Notes: generated by a model not told the origin, from the letters alone. A stretch of 64,000 bases of DNA from Enterococcus sp. 4G2_DIV0659 (GCF_002140715.2 NZ_NGLE02000001.1:1957001-2021000), one strand, 5' to 3'. Counted from the first letter of the stretch, positions 17,460 to 26,157 are shown. Made by a program: numbers and translations.

Positions 17460-18128
17460 ATGGGGACGTTAGATTGGTCATTTGTGGTCCTTTTATCTAG
17501 TGCATTTCTCTTTACTTTGTTAGGTCTAGTATTGCTATTTAGCTCGTTAAAAAATAAAAAGAGGTTAGGCAAGCTTAGAAAGAAAAGACCACCTAAGAAT
17601 AAGAAAAAACGGAAACAATTTTTTAGAACACAAAAAAATATACAAAGAAAATTTAAAAAGCAAATCGTTTGGATGTGTCTATGTTTATTGATGGCGGGCG
17701 GAACTTCGATGGGGGCTTTTTATTCACGATATTATCAACAAAATAAATTAAATGGTGAAGAATCAGAATCAATTGTTCAAAGTTACTATATGTTGACTGA
17801 ATTAGCGAGCCAAGTTGAACATATCAATAAAAATGAGAATCCACAAAAATCAATTAAAAATGTTCGTAACCTTTCAGGTAAAATGGTTAGTTACGGATTT
17901 GTTAGAGCATCGGTCACGCTAAAAGAAGAAAAGCAACTATTGTTAAATAGATATTTTAATAGCATGAAACAACTCGGAAAAAATCTAAACGAGCAAACGG
18001 TTGAATCTTTGCAGGAAAATGAAGTTTACCAAGGCTATATGCAAGATATCGAAAAGTTACAAACGAATCAAAAAGAAATATTTAAAGAATTTAAGATTAA
18101 TGAAGCTGCTTTAAAGAAAAAACAGTAG
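17460..18128 (+). CDS. Polybasic two-helix membrane protein of WxL loci
   Basis: A 222-residue protein that I cannot assign to a family. Membrane helix 1 (about residues 8-29) is followed by a loop of about 40 residues in which half are Lys/Arg, then helix 2 (about 70-90) and a C-terminal helical domain of about 130 residues. By the positive-inside rule the basic loop is cytoplasmic and both ends are outside. A paralogue sits at the same position in locus 2 (56817-57482), sharing the xLDW start. The position between DUF916 and signal peptidase genes suggests a part of the surface-complex assembly. Confidence 0.75.
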   Translation: MGTLDWSFVVLLSSAFLFTLLGLVLLFSSLKNKKRLGKLRKKRPPKNKKKRKQFFRTQKNIQRKFKKQIVWMCLCLLMAGGTSMGAFYSRYYQQNKLNGEESESIVQSYYMLTELASQVEHINKNENPQKSIKNVRNLSGKMVSYGFVRASVTLKEEKQLLLNRYFNSMKQLGKNLNEQTVESLQENEVYQGYMQDIEKLQTNQKEIFKEFKINEAALKKKQ

Positions 18129-18148
18129 AAAAAAGCTGAGGGAATCTT

Positions 18149-18769
18149 ATGAACAAACAACAAGGGAAAAGAAAGAACAGAACTCCAAAAAAAAATCGAA
18201 AAAAGGCTGCTTTAAAGGCAAATAAAAAATCCATAAGTAAAAAGAGCACTATTTTATATGAGATTGGTTTGACACTGTTGATTTTCTTGTTTTTATCAGT
18301 TCTGATCAATCTTTATATTTTTCAACTCATTACATTTAATGGCTATTCCATGGTTCCAACGCTGAATGATCAAGATCGTTTATTCGTCTACAAATTAGCA
18401 AAAATAAAAAGATTTGATTTAGTTTACATAAAAGATGCAAATAACGAAGTGAGCACACGCCGGGTAGTGGGTTTACCAAATGAAGAAGTTGTCTACCGAG
18501 AAGATAAATTGTATATAGATAATGAATTAAAAGCAGAACGATTTTTAACAAAAAAAGTTAGAACGGAATCGGAAGAGCCAATAACAGAAAATTTTAATCT
18601 GTATGATTTACTTAAAACAGATGTTGTACCACCCAATAAGTATTTTGTTTTAGGCGATAATCGAGAATATTCTAAAGATAGTAGAACATATGGCTTTATT
18701 GACGAAAAGGATATCATAGGTGTTGTAAAAGCCAGGATATTCCCTTTTCATGCTATGAAGCAGTTTTAG
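18149..18769 (+). CDS. Signal peptidase I homologue with Lys-to-Arg at the catalytic base
   Basis: A 206-residue S26 signal peptidase homologue. A very basic N-terminus (about residues 1-35) is followed by one membrane helix and the catalytic fold. The nucleophile is retained as S67 in GYSMVPT, and the GDNREYSKDSR box is intact. In the box that normally carries the general-base lysine (IKRVVGLPGD type), this protein has TRRVVGLPNE, so R104 replaces Lys. It may be inactive or altered. The next gene encodes a second homologue with both catalytic residues. Overlapping functions or heteromeric assembly are possible. Confidence 0.85.
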   Translation: MNKQQGKRKNRTPKKNRKKAALKANKKSISKKSTILYEIGLTLLIFLFLSVLINLYIFQLITFNGYSMVPTLNDQDRLFVYKLAKIKRFDLVYIKDANNEVSTRRVVGLPNEEVVYREDKLYIDNELKAERFLTKKVRTESEEPITENFNLYDLLKTDVVPPNKYFVLGDNREYSKDSRTYGFIDEKDIIGVVKARIFPFHAMKQF

Positions 18770-18785
18770 GCATAGAGGAAGTCGG

Positions 18786-19475
18786 ATGATGAGTAAAAAA
18801 AATGAAGTAAAAATGCGATCAAAGAGGAAATACAAAAAAAGTACCCCTCTTTCTAAAGGAACAAACAAACATAGTAAGAAAAAAAGAAAGAGAACATCTA
18901 AAGTAGAAAATAAGAAACGAAGTTTATGGAACTTCTTGCGCGATAGAAATTCAGTTGTTTTATTGCTAGTTTTTATCTTTTTTATCATAGTTCAAATGAA
19001 ATTTTTGGCACATAAAGTAGATGGTGTATCCATGGAGCCGACATTTCATAATAAAGATTATGTCCTATTGAAGAAGACGAAAAAAATACAACGGTATGAA
19101 ATTGTGACATTCCAGCCTAAGGAAGATAAATCTTCTTCTTATATTAAAAGGGTGATCGGCATGCCAGGAGATTACATATGGATAGATGGCAATAACTTAT
19201 TTTTAGCGTACAAAGACAGTACTCAACAATCTGTTGAAATTCCCAAAAAAATTGAAAATATGTCTGACGGTATGATAAAAATGACAGTTTCCAATGAAGC
19301 GGCTAGTGAATTGGCGCGATATAAGAAAATTCCAAAAGGCTATTACTTTGTTCAAGGAGACAATCGAAACAATTCAAATGATAGCAGGAACTTTGGCTTA
19401 GTGAAAGATGAACAAATAGAAGGAACTTTTGTATTTAGATATTTTCCATTCCATAAGATGGGGGTTCCAAAATAA
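18786..19475 (+). CDS. Signal peptidase I, catalytic dyad intact
   Basis: A 229-residue type I signal peptidase. A strongly basic N-terminal 55 residues precede one membrane helix. The dyad is intact, S82 in GVSMEPT and K121 in YIKRVIGMPGD, and the GDNRNNSNDSR box follows. It cleaves signal peptides at the outer membrane face, presumably those of the WxL operon's products. Two adjacent ATGs (18786, 18789) are possible starts. Locus 2 has no such intact partner. Confidence 0.9.
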   Translation: MMSKKNEVKMRSKRKYKKSTPLSKGTNKHSKKKRKRTSKVENKKRSLWNFLRDRNSVVLLLVFIFFIIVQMKFLAHKVDGVSMEPTFHNKDYVLLKKTKKIQRYEIVTFQPKEDKSSSYIKRVIGMPGDYIWIDGNNLFLAYKDSTQQSVEIPKKIENMSDGMIKMTVSNEAASELARYKKIPKGYYFVQGDNRNNSNDSRNFGLVKDEQIEGTFVFRYFPFHKMGVPK

Positions 19476-19502
19476 TCGAAAGAAAGAGAGTCGTTATAAA
19501 AT

Positions 19503-22127
19503 ATGATTAGGAAGATAAAAGAATTCGGGAAGCAACATTTCTTTTTTGTATTGTTAAGCTTCAGTATTCCAGTAGCGGCGATGTGTATTGCTTATTACAA
19601 TATAGGCATCTACCCAGGAAGTACTACGTCAATATTAGCATCAGATGGATTTTCTCAATATGCTAATTTTCATTCAAGTTTTAAACATGTTCTAGATGGA
19701 AAACAGAGCATATTCTATACATGGTCTGGTTCTTTAGGTTTAAATTACTGGGCATTATCGGCATATTATTTAAACGGTATCTTCACACCTTTAGTTGCTT
19801 TTTTTGATAATAGCAATATGACAGATACCTTATATTATTTGACCTTGATAAAATTTGGTACCATCGGTGTATCTTTTTGGATTTTTGCACATCATACATT
19901 CAAAATAAATCGTTGGATCGTGGTAGCTCTTAGTGTTAGCTATACATTGATGTCTTATGCTGTTGCTTATTCTGAGGTGATCATGTGGTTGGATACGTTT
20001 GTTTATCTTCCTTTAGTTGTTTTAGGTATTCATCGGTTGATGGATAAAAGAAAACCAACGCTACTATTCATAAGTTATCTAATGTTGTTTGTTTCTAATT
20101 TTTATATGGCATTTATGGTGGGTGTATTTTCCTTTCTATACTTCTTTGCCCGATCCTTAACCAATTGGTCCACCTATAAAAAAACAGTATGGCAATACTT
20201 GATAACATCATTTTTAGCTGGCGGCGCTTCTATGATTGTTATTTTACCCACAGTTATCGACTTAGCTACGAATGGTGAAAGTCTTAGTGGTATCGGTAGT
20301 TTCTTCACTAATGATATTGGGGCATGGGATTTGGTCGCAAAAAATTTAGTGGGTGTATATGATACAAGTAAATATAAAAGTATGCCGTTTATTTATATTG
20401 GGTTAATTCCGCTGATCTTTAGTCTTTATTATTTTGTAAACAAAAAATTTGCACTGAAAGATAAATGTATTTACGGAAGCCTGATCCTGATTGTATGTGC
20501 AAGTTTTTACATTAACGCGCTAAATCTATTTTGGCACGGGATGCATGGACCGTATATGTTTTTATTCAGATTCAGTTTTCTGTTATCGTTTATGGTCATT
20601 TTATTGGCTGGCTATAGTCTGGAGCATTTTTCTAAGGAAGATATAAACGGAATTATCAATGTGATTTTATCCTTGATGTTTCTGTTTCTTGTATTTATAT
20701 TCTTCTCAAATAAAAAACGATATGGTCTGATCACAACCGAATCTTTGATCCTGACGATAGTGTTATTAGGTGCTTATTTACTTATTTGGTTGATCATAGC
20801 TTATAAGCCAAAGTGGGAACGGATCGCTACAGCAATACTCGTTGTGTTTATGGTTTTAGAAGCCGCTTTTAATGCACAACAAATGATTATTGGAATAAAA
20901 AATGATTGGTCGTATCTTAGCGAAGAATCCTATAATGCTAATTATGAAGATATTAAACGCTTAGTGAGTCAAACCGAAGAAAATGAGTCGTTTTTTAGAA
21001 TGGAAAATTTAAATGGTTCTTCTCAAAATGATAGCTTTAGATATGGTTATCATGGGGTCTCTATGTTTTCATCTATTCGAAATCGTCATTCCTCTCAATA
21101 TATAAATCTATTAGGATATCGGTCATTTGGTACAAATTTATTGGTCGATTATAAAAACAATACGCTGTTGGCAGATTCGTTAATAGGAATGAAATATAAC
21201 CTATCAAGCAGTGATTCTTTTAATAAATTTGGCTATGAAGAAGTTGGAAAAAGTGGCGATTTTACTCTTTATGAAAATCAGTATGCATTGCCATTGGGGA
21301 TTTTGACCGATGATGAAATTTACGAAAAAGAGGCAGTGAAAAACCAAACAGAGTTATTTAATCATTTTTCCGGAACTGCTGGGGAAATCTACACTTTTGG
21401 TGATGCGCCAATTATTGCTTCAAAAGACGTTACGATCACTGAAACGGGTGAAACGATTGAATTAGGAGAAACGGAACTAGGGCATACAAGAACGTTGAAA
21501 TTTTTGATTACTGTTCCGGCTGGCAATCAAGGATACCTTAGTATCGTGCCAACTGATTTATTCAGAGAAGGAAAAACCAATGTTTCGGTGAAAATCAATG
21601 GTAAAGAAAGTGGAGGCAACAGCTCATTTGTCAATACAGGTCAATACCATGATTTAGGTTATCACAAAAATACAACAACGCTTGAAGTTGAATGTAGCTT
21701 TACTGGCGGGAATCAGACAATTGAAATTTTCAGACCAGACGCCGTTTTTTTAGATACGAAAAAATTTGCTGAAGACGTGGAAAAAATCAAAGAACAGGGT
21801 GTGGATTTCCAAATCGACGGTAGACGAGCAACGGCTAACATTGATTCTGAAGAAGCTAAAGTTCTACTGACAACAATACCTTATGATAAAGGCTGGTCAG
21901 CATTTATTGATGGAGAAAAAGTAGAAGTTAAACCCTTCAAAGATGCATTTTTATCTGTTGATATTCCAAAAGGACAGCATACGTTGGAATTGGTATTTTT
22001 ACCACAAGGATTTGTGATAGGAACAATGTTATTTATCAGCTGTATCGTTCTCTTTATTCTTTATTCTTATTGGTACTATAAAAAAAGAGGACAACTAAGT
22101 GATAAGGAGACGATAACGAATGCGTAG
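19503..22127 (+). CDS. YfhO-family polytopic membrane protein
   Basis: An 874-residue YfhO-family protein. About a dozen membrane helices make up residues 10-460, followed by a large outside domain (about 470-840) and a last helix (about 843-865). The early outside loop has the family's YNIGIYPGS...SDGFSQY motif. Family members are GT-C-like enzymes tied to glycosylation of teichoic acids or other wall polymers. The acceptor here is unknown and could include WxL locus products. It overlaps the following lipoprotein gene by 8 nt, showing tight coupling. Confidence 0.85.
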   Translation: MIRKIKEFGKQHFFFVLLSFSIPVAAMCIAYYNIGIYPGSTTSILASDGFSQYANFHSSFKHVLDGKQSIFYTWSGSLGLNYWALSAYYLNGIFTPLVAFFDNSNMTDTLYYLTLIKFGTIGVSFWIFAHHTFKINRWIVVALSVSYTLMSYAVAYSEVIMWLDTFVYLPLVVLGIHRLMDKRKPTLLFISYLMLFVSNFYMAFMVGVFSFLYFFARSLTNWSTYKKTVWQYLITSFLAGGASMIVILPTVIDLATNGESLSGIGSFFTNDIGAWDLVAKNLVGVYDTSKYKSMPFIYIGLIPLIFSLYYFVNKKFALKDKCIYGSLILIVCASFYINALNLFWHGMHGPYMFLFRFSFLLSFMVILLAGYSLEHFSKEDINGIINVILSLMFLFLVFIFFSNKKRYGLITTESLILTIVLLGAYLLIWLIIAYKPKWERIATAILVVFMVLEAAFNAQQMIIGIKNDWSYLSEESYNANYEDIKRLVSQTEENESFFRMENLNGSSQNDSFRYGYHGVSMFSSIRNRHSSQYINLLGYRSFGTNLLVDYKNNTLLADSLIGMKYNLSSSDSFNKFGYEEVGKSGDFTLYENQYALPLGILTDDEIYEKEAVKNQTELFNHFSGTAGEIYTFGDAPIIASKDVTITETGETIELGETELGHTRTLKFLITVPAGNQGYLSIVPTDLFREGKTNVSVKINGKESGGNSSFVNTGQYHDLGYHKNTTTLEVECSFTGGNQTIEIFRPDAVFLDTKKFAEDVEKIKEQGVDFQIDGRRATANIDSEEAKVLLTTIPYDKGWSAFIDGEKVEVKPFKDAFLSVDIPKGQHTLELVFLPQGFVIGTMLFISCIVLFILYSYWYYKKRGQLSDKETITNA

Positions 22128-23061
22128 AAAATTTGTGTTATTAAGTCTGTTAAGCGTGCTTTTTCTTGTTGGTTGTCAAGCAGATTCCTTAGAAAAGAAA
22201 GTAAGTAAATTTTCCTCAAACGGCAGTGACTACACAATTCAGTTACCATCAAATTGGAAAAAAGACAGTCAAGAGACAGCTATTAATAAATCAGCGATCC
22301 TTAGTTCCAAGGACACAAAAAGTAATTCTGGTATGTATATCATTTCCGAGAAAAAAGAAAAACTAAACGAGCAAGAGTTAGCGAAGTATGCAAGAGATTA
22401 TTTAGAAAAGTATTATGTACTAACAGGAGCAAAAGCTAATAAATTAGTTGCAAAAGGAAACCTAGTAATCAATTACACTATTGCAGCTAGATATGAAGAA
22501 AAAGAAGCCTGGCTGGATGTCTACTATCTGTCCACTGAAAACTCTATTGTTAGTATTTTCTTTTACAGCCCGATGGACAATTCATATGATAAGAGAAAAA
22601 CAACCTTTGATAACTCTGTGAAAAGTCTAGAAGAAAAAGTCACAAATGAAGTAACCGAAGAATCTTCTGAAGAATTGAATAATCGTATTCAAAATAAAGA
22701 CTTTTCTTTGCAAATCAGTACGTATGTTGTAAAAGAGCTGCAGGGAGAAAAGCTAATGGCAGTGAGATATTTATTTACAAATAAAGAAGAGTCGTTAACG
22801 AGTCCAGTTGAAAAGTGGGATAAATATGTAAAGGTTTATCAAGGGGATAAAGAGCTAGCGAGGCAAGAGAAACCTGTGTTATCTGATAATACTTTAGATT
22901 ATCTATCTCAAAATAATTCTAAGCAAATCAAAAAAGATGAAGCAATAGAATCAGTAGCTGTTTATGGACTGAATGAAAATAGTGGAGAAGATGTTTCAAT
23001 TAAGTTTGATGACGTTGAATTTAAGAACAAGCAGCCGTTAACATTAAACGTTAACAAATAG
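22120..23061 (+). CDS. Lipoprotein, probable DUF5067-type C-terminal domain
   Basis: A 313-residue lipoprotein with the lipobox LVGC (Cys19). An N-terminal half (about residues 30-170) resembles PsbP/DcrB-like surface lipoproteins by strand pattern. A C-terminal half (about 190-310) has the VRYLFTNKEES...V.VYQ segment seen in DUF5067 domains, which modulate cell-surface proteins. It overlaps the YfhO gene and precedes a second lipoprotein by 10 nt. The function is not established. Confidence 0.7.
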   Translation: MRRKFVLLSLLSVLFLVGCQADSLEKKVSKFSSNGSDYTIQLPSNWKKDSQETAINKSAILSSKDTKSNSGMYIISEKKEKLNEQELAKYARDYLEKYYVLTGAKANKLVAKGNLVINYTIAARYEEKEAWLDVYYLSTENSIVSIFFYSPMDNSYDKRKTTFDNSVKSLEEKVTNEVTEESSEELNNRIQNKDFSLQISTYVVKELQGEKLMAVRYLFTNKEESLTSPVEKWDKYVKVYQGDKELARQEKPVLSDNTLDYLSQNNSKQIKKDEAIESVAVYGLNENSGEDVSIKFDDVEFKNKQPLTLNVNK

Positions 23062-23071
23062 GAGGAAATGG

Positions 23072-23806
23072 ATGGAGAAATATTTAAAGCTCACTTTACT
23101 TTTGGGAATCGCTTTTCTACTAGTGGGATGTTCCAAAGAAAAATCAACAGCAACGGTCGATTTACCCAAAGAAGATGCTGCTTTTACATGGTGGGCAGAT
23201 CGTAATAGAAATTTTGGCACATCTAACTATCCTGTAGAATTGAGTGAAATCAATAAAATCATGGAGGACAAGTATCAAATAGAATTTACACCGCTAATTG
23301 CACAAAGTAATGCCATAATAACAAAGGAATTTAGTGGAGAGAATAAAAACATCACTAATTTTTTCGAACTTAAAGCCAAAGGAGAGAGTCTGCTTTTTGC
23401 AGGAAATACGCTTTTTGAAGATCAACAGAAGAACATAGTTACGCGTATAAAGACGGTTGTGGAATATAATTATATGGCAGATCTTCAAAAAGTGAAGTTA
23501 GCCAACCAAGAAGTTGAAATTCGAACAGTTATAAAGGATAAAAAATACCAAGGGAATGATTTCGATTCTTTCATAAAGCAAGTGATTAAAATGATGGAAC
23601 TTCCAGATTCAGATAAGGTATTTGAACTGTTTGAAAAGAAACTAAATGGAAATAAGGAGGCAATCGCTGGCCAAACAATTAAATTATATGATAGCAGAGA
23701 AGAAGGCGCGCAAGAACGAACATTCAGTAAATATTTGTTAGTCCAATTTGATGGAGATGCTATACCGATGAATATTTTCTTAGGAACAACTGACTACCGT
23801 TACTAA
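23072..23806 (+). CDS. Lipoprotein of unknown function
   Basis: A 244-residue lipoprotein with the lipobox LVGC (Cys20) and no family that I recognise. It has a WWADRNRNFG segment near residue 40 and a mixed alpha/beta pattern, with no repeats. Ribosome site AGGAGG. Last gene of WxL locus 1: a 20-bp-stem terminator follows at once. It is absent from locus 2. Confidence 0.7.
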   Translation: MEKYLKLTLLLGIAFLLVGCSKEKSTATVDLPKEDAAFTWWADRNRNFGTSNYPVELSEINKIMEDKYQIEFTPLIAQSNAIITKEFSGENKNITNFFELKAKGESLLFAGNTLFEDQQKNIVTRIKTVVEYNYMADLQKVKLANQEVEIRTVIKDKKYQGNDFDSFIKQVIKMMELPDSDKVFELFEKKLNGNKEAIAGQTIKLYDSREEGAQERTFSKYLLVQFDGDAIPMNIFLGTTDYRY

Positions 23807-23807
23807 T

Positions 23808-23860
23808 AATGATCCAGCAGAAAAATGATTCATTCCATTTTTCTGCTGGATCATTTAATT
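23808..23860 (+). terminator. Strong terminator ending WxL locus 1
   Basis: Perfect 20-bp stem (arms 23808-23827 and 23836-23855), 8-nt loop, then TAATT. It marks the right border of the locus. Confidence 0.8.
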
Positions 23861-23906
23861 GTAAAGTATATTTGTTAAAATAATGAGTTCAATCAACTGC
23901 AATTTT

Positions 23907-24830
23907 TTAGTGTTGAATAAATGTATAAGGAATCTCCACACGTTTGATAGACTCGGTAAATAATAACCCAAAAGCTTTCTTACCGCATAAATCCAAATGA
24001 TGATCCACGGTAGAAAACTTTAGCAGTTGGCTAGACAAAAGATTTTCTGCGCCAATAACGAGAGTTCTATCTAATGAAAGTTTCTGCAAAACGCCAGCTG
24101 CCACATCATCTCCATTTGTAACCAAAGCATCAAGATTTTTAAACTGTGAAAAATACTCTCCCGCCTCGATGCCATCCGCATATGTTCGACAATCCCTAAA
24201 AATCAACGTTGGATCAGTCAAGCCAGTGACTTTTCTATACGCTTCCAATACAACTTGAGTGCTGGCACTGTATTTTTCTGTTCGACCAATGATTAATCCG
24301 ATGTTGTTATGTCCGTGCTGTTTTAGACGTTTAAACAGATCATAATAGGATTTTTTTCGATCAATCGATACACACGAAATTGGGAATACACCCGTATCCT
24401 CACAGCAGACGATAGGGGCATACTTCAAATAGTTAGCAATAACGTCAAATGAAATTTTTTTTGAGGTGATGATCATCCCATCCCAAGCTTTAGCAGCTAA
24501 GTCATTTAGGTATTGTTGTTCCACTTCAGGATCATAATTGGTTGGTAGCAAAGTGACTTTATAGCGATCCAAAAAGGCGGCCTGTAAGATGCCGCTGACG
24601 ATTTTGTCAGTATAAGGATGGTTAGCATAAGGAATCATAACGGCAATATGTTTGGATGTGCCGCTACTTAAATCCCGAGCTTTTGCGTTTGGAATATAGT
24701 CTAATTCATGTATGATTTCTAGGATTTTTTGCCGCTTTTCTTCGGATACGTATGGGTGATTATTCAGTACGCGAGATACTGTGGAGACGGAATAACCTGA
24801 TAACTTGGCAATATCACGAATATTGGCCAT
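23907..24830 (-). CDS. LacI-family transcriptional regulator
   Basis: A 307-residue LacI/GalR regulator. The N-terminal helix-turn-helix IRDIAKLSGYSVSTVSRVLNN is followed by a hinge and a periplasmic-binding-protein-like sensor domain (about residues 60-305). Good ribosome site AAAGGAG. It lies 12 nt after a 97-aa gene and is probably co-transcribed with it. Their shared promoter carries a LacI-type palindrome between -35 and -10 (25175-25188), so autorepression is likely. The inducer is probably a sugar of the adjacent galactoside pathway. Confidence 0.88.
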   Translation of the reverse strand: MANIRDIAKLSGYSVSTVSRVLNNHPYVSEEKRQKILEIIHELDYIPNAKARDLSSGTSKHIAVMIPYANHPYTDKIVSGILQAAFLDRYKVTLLPTNYDPEVEQQYLNDLAAKAWDGMIITSKKISFDVIANYLKYAPIVCCEDTGVFPISCVSIDRKKSYYDLFKRLKQHGHNNIGLIIGRTEKYSASTQVVLEAYRKVTGLTDPTLIFRDCRTYADGIEAGEYFSQFKNLDALVTNGDDVAAGVLQKLSLDRTLVIGAENLLSSQLLKFSTVDHHLDLCGKKAFGLLFTESIKRVEIPYTFIQH

Positions 24831-24842
24831 GATTGACTCCTT

Positions 24843-25136
24843 TCATACAGAATGACTGATGTAGAATGGTTGTAAAATAGCTTTTAAAAAAGATAGTACA
24901 TGATTACCGTAATCAATAAAATGATAATGCTCATTTTCATAATCAAAACAAACGTAATTAAGTTCGTCTTTTGATTGAATTGTCAGTTCTGTTATGTGAG
25001 CCAATTCTACTGTTTTATCAATCGGTTTGCAATAGTTATTCAAACTGTGAATGATTAGTGTTTCTTTGTCGGCAGATAAACAAACGAAGTAATAATCTAA
25101 TCCTAAACCATCTGTTAATTCAAGCATACTATTCAT
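24843..25136 (-). CDS. Hypothetical protein (97 aa) upstream of lacI-type gene
   Basis: A 97-residue soluble protein that I do not recognise, with alternating strand pattern and many Tyr/His residues. Ribosome site AGGGGGA. It sits directly behind the LacI-type operator promoter and in front of the LacI gene, so it shares that regulation. It could be a small sensor or accessory protein. Confidence 0.6.
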   Translation of the reverse strand: MNSMLELTDGLGLDYYFVCLSADKETLIIHSLNNYCKPIDKTVELAHITELTIQSKDELNYVCFDYENEHYHFIDYGNHVLSFLKAILQPFYISHSV

Positions 25137-25165
25137 AACTTGATTCCCCCTGTCTTTTGATTAAC

Positions 25166-25194
25166 TATAAAGTATGAAACGCGTATCAGGTCAA
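25166..25194 (-). promoter_or_regulatory. Promoter with LacI-type operator in the spacer
   Basis: On the minus strand, TTGACC (25194-25189) and TTTATA (25171-25166) are 17 nt apart. The spacer contains TGAAACGCGTATCA (25175-25188, plus strand), a 12/14 palindrome centred on a CG-rich core as in LacI-family operators. Placement between -35 and -10 fits repression. Confidence 0.55.
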
Positions 25195-25218
25195 GAGGGA
25201 GCATTTTTTTATTTTCAA

Positions 25219-26157
25219 TTAGAATTGTTTGAGGATAATATTTTCTTCGATTTGATTGATATCGATTTGCTTCATCTCAGGAAACCAGTTCAACACGTTG
25301 GCTGTTGAATAGCTGATTGCTTTTTTCAATGCTTCAAGATCGTCTAAATGTCCAAGCGTCAGGTGTTTTACTAAAGTACCTAAAAAGAAATCACCACAGG
25401 CAATTGGATTTTTTGCGTGTACTGGCGGAACCAAAAGATGGTAAATTTGTGTATGTAATTTTGCAATTACTCCTTTCTCTCCTAACGTGATGATAAAATA
25501 TGGGATAGGCGCTGCCGTTTCGGATTTAAGAAAATCAACATAATCTTCTATGTCATTAAAGGTACGATTTTGGACTAAATCACCTAACTCTTCATCATTG
25601 ATTTTGATCACATCTGGACTGCCTTTATATGCTTCAGCTAAGGCTTTTCCGCTAGTATCAATAAAGAAGCGAATATTTTCTCCTTGTACTTGTTTTTGCA
25701 GTTGATAGATGTAATCATCAGGCATTCCTTTCATCAATGAGCCTGAAAATACAACGGTATCGTTGGGATGAATAGCGCTTAATAGTTGTTCTGTAAAAGC
25801 AGATAATAATTCTGACTGTAAAACAAAACTGTTTTCATAAATAGGATAGATTTTTTTATTGTTAGTATCTACAATAATGTTGCAAAAGCGAGTATTGATA
25901 TCAGCAGTAGTTATTTTTAATTCGATGTTTCTTTTAGCCGCAAGTTCTTTTAGATAATCGCCATTCCTCCCGCCTAAAATGGTATGTATGCAATAAGGGA
26001 CAGTGCTATCTTCAAAATCTATAGCGTATGCGACGTTGAAACTTTTTCCACCCGCAAATTCTCTGACTTCGTAAGGTCGATTCGGATGTTCAGAAGTGAA
26101 ATTTTCTAGTAAAACGGTTCGATCAATTGCAGGGTTTGGACAAATTAAATGGATCAT
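25219..26157 (-). CDS. PfkB-family kinase, probable tagatose-6-phosphate kinase
   Basis: A 312-residue PfkB-family sugar-phosphate kinase of the LacC/FruK branch, with CPNPAID near the N-terminus and EFAGGKSFNVA as substrate loop. The C-terminal catalytic segment reads ACGDFFLG with the base at D256, where family members usually have GSGD or GAGD. Agas- and LacD-type enzymes are encoded nearby, so phosphorylation of tagatose-6-P is the fitting step. It lies downstream of the GntR gene on the same strand. 1-phosphofructokinase is the alternative. Confidence 0.75.
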   Translation of the reverse strand: MIHLICPNPAIDRTVLLENFTSEHPNRPYEVREFAGGKSFNVAYAIDFEDSTVPYCIHTILGGRNGDYLKELAAKRNIELKITTADINTRFCNIIVDTNNKKIYPIYENSFVLQSELLSAFTEQLLSAIHPNDTVVFSGSLMKGMPDDYIYQLQKQVQGENIRFFIDTSGKALAEAYKGSPDVIKINDEELGDLVQNRTFNDIEDYVDFLKSETAAPIPYFIITLGEKGVIAKLHTQIYHLLVPPVHAKNPIACGDFFLGTLVKHLTLGHLDDLEALKKAISYSTANVLNWFPEMKQIDINQIEENIILKQF

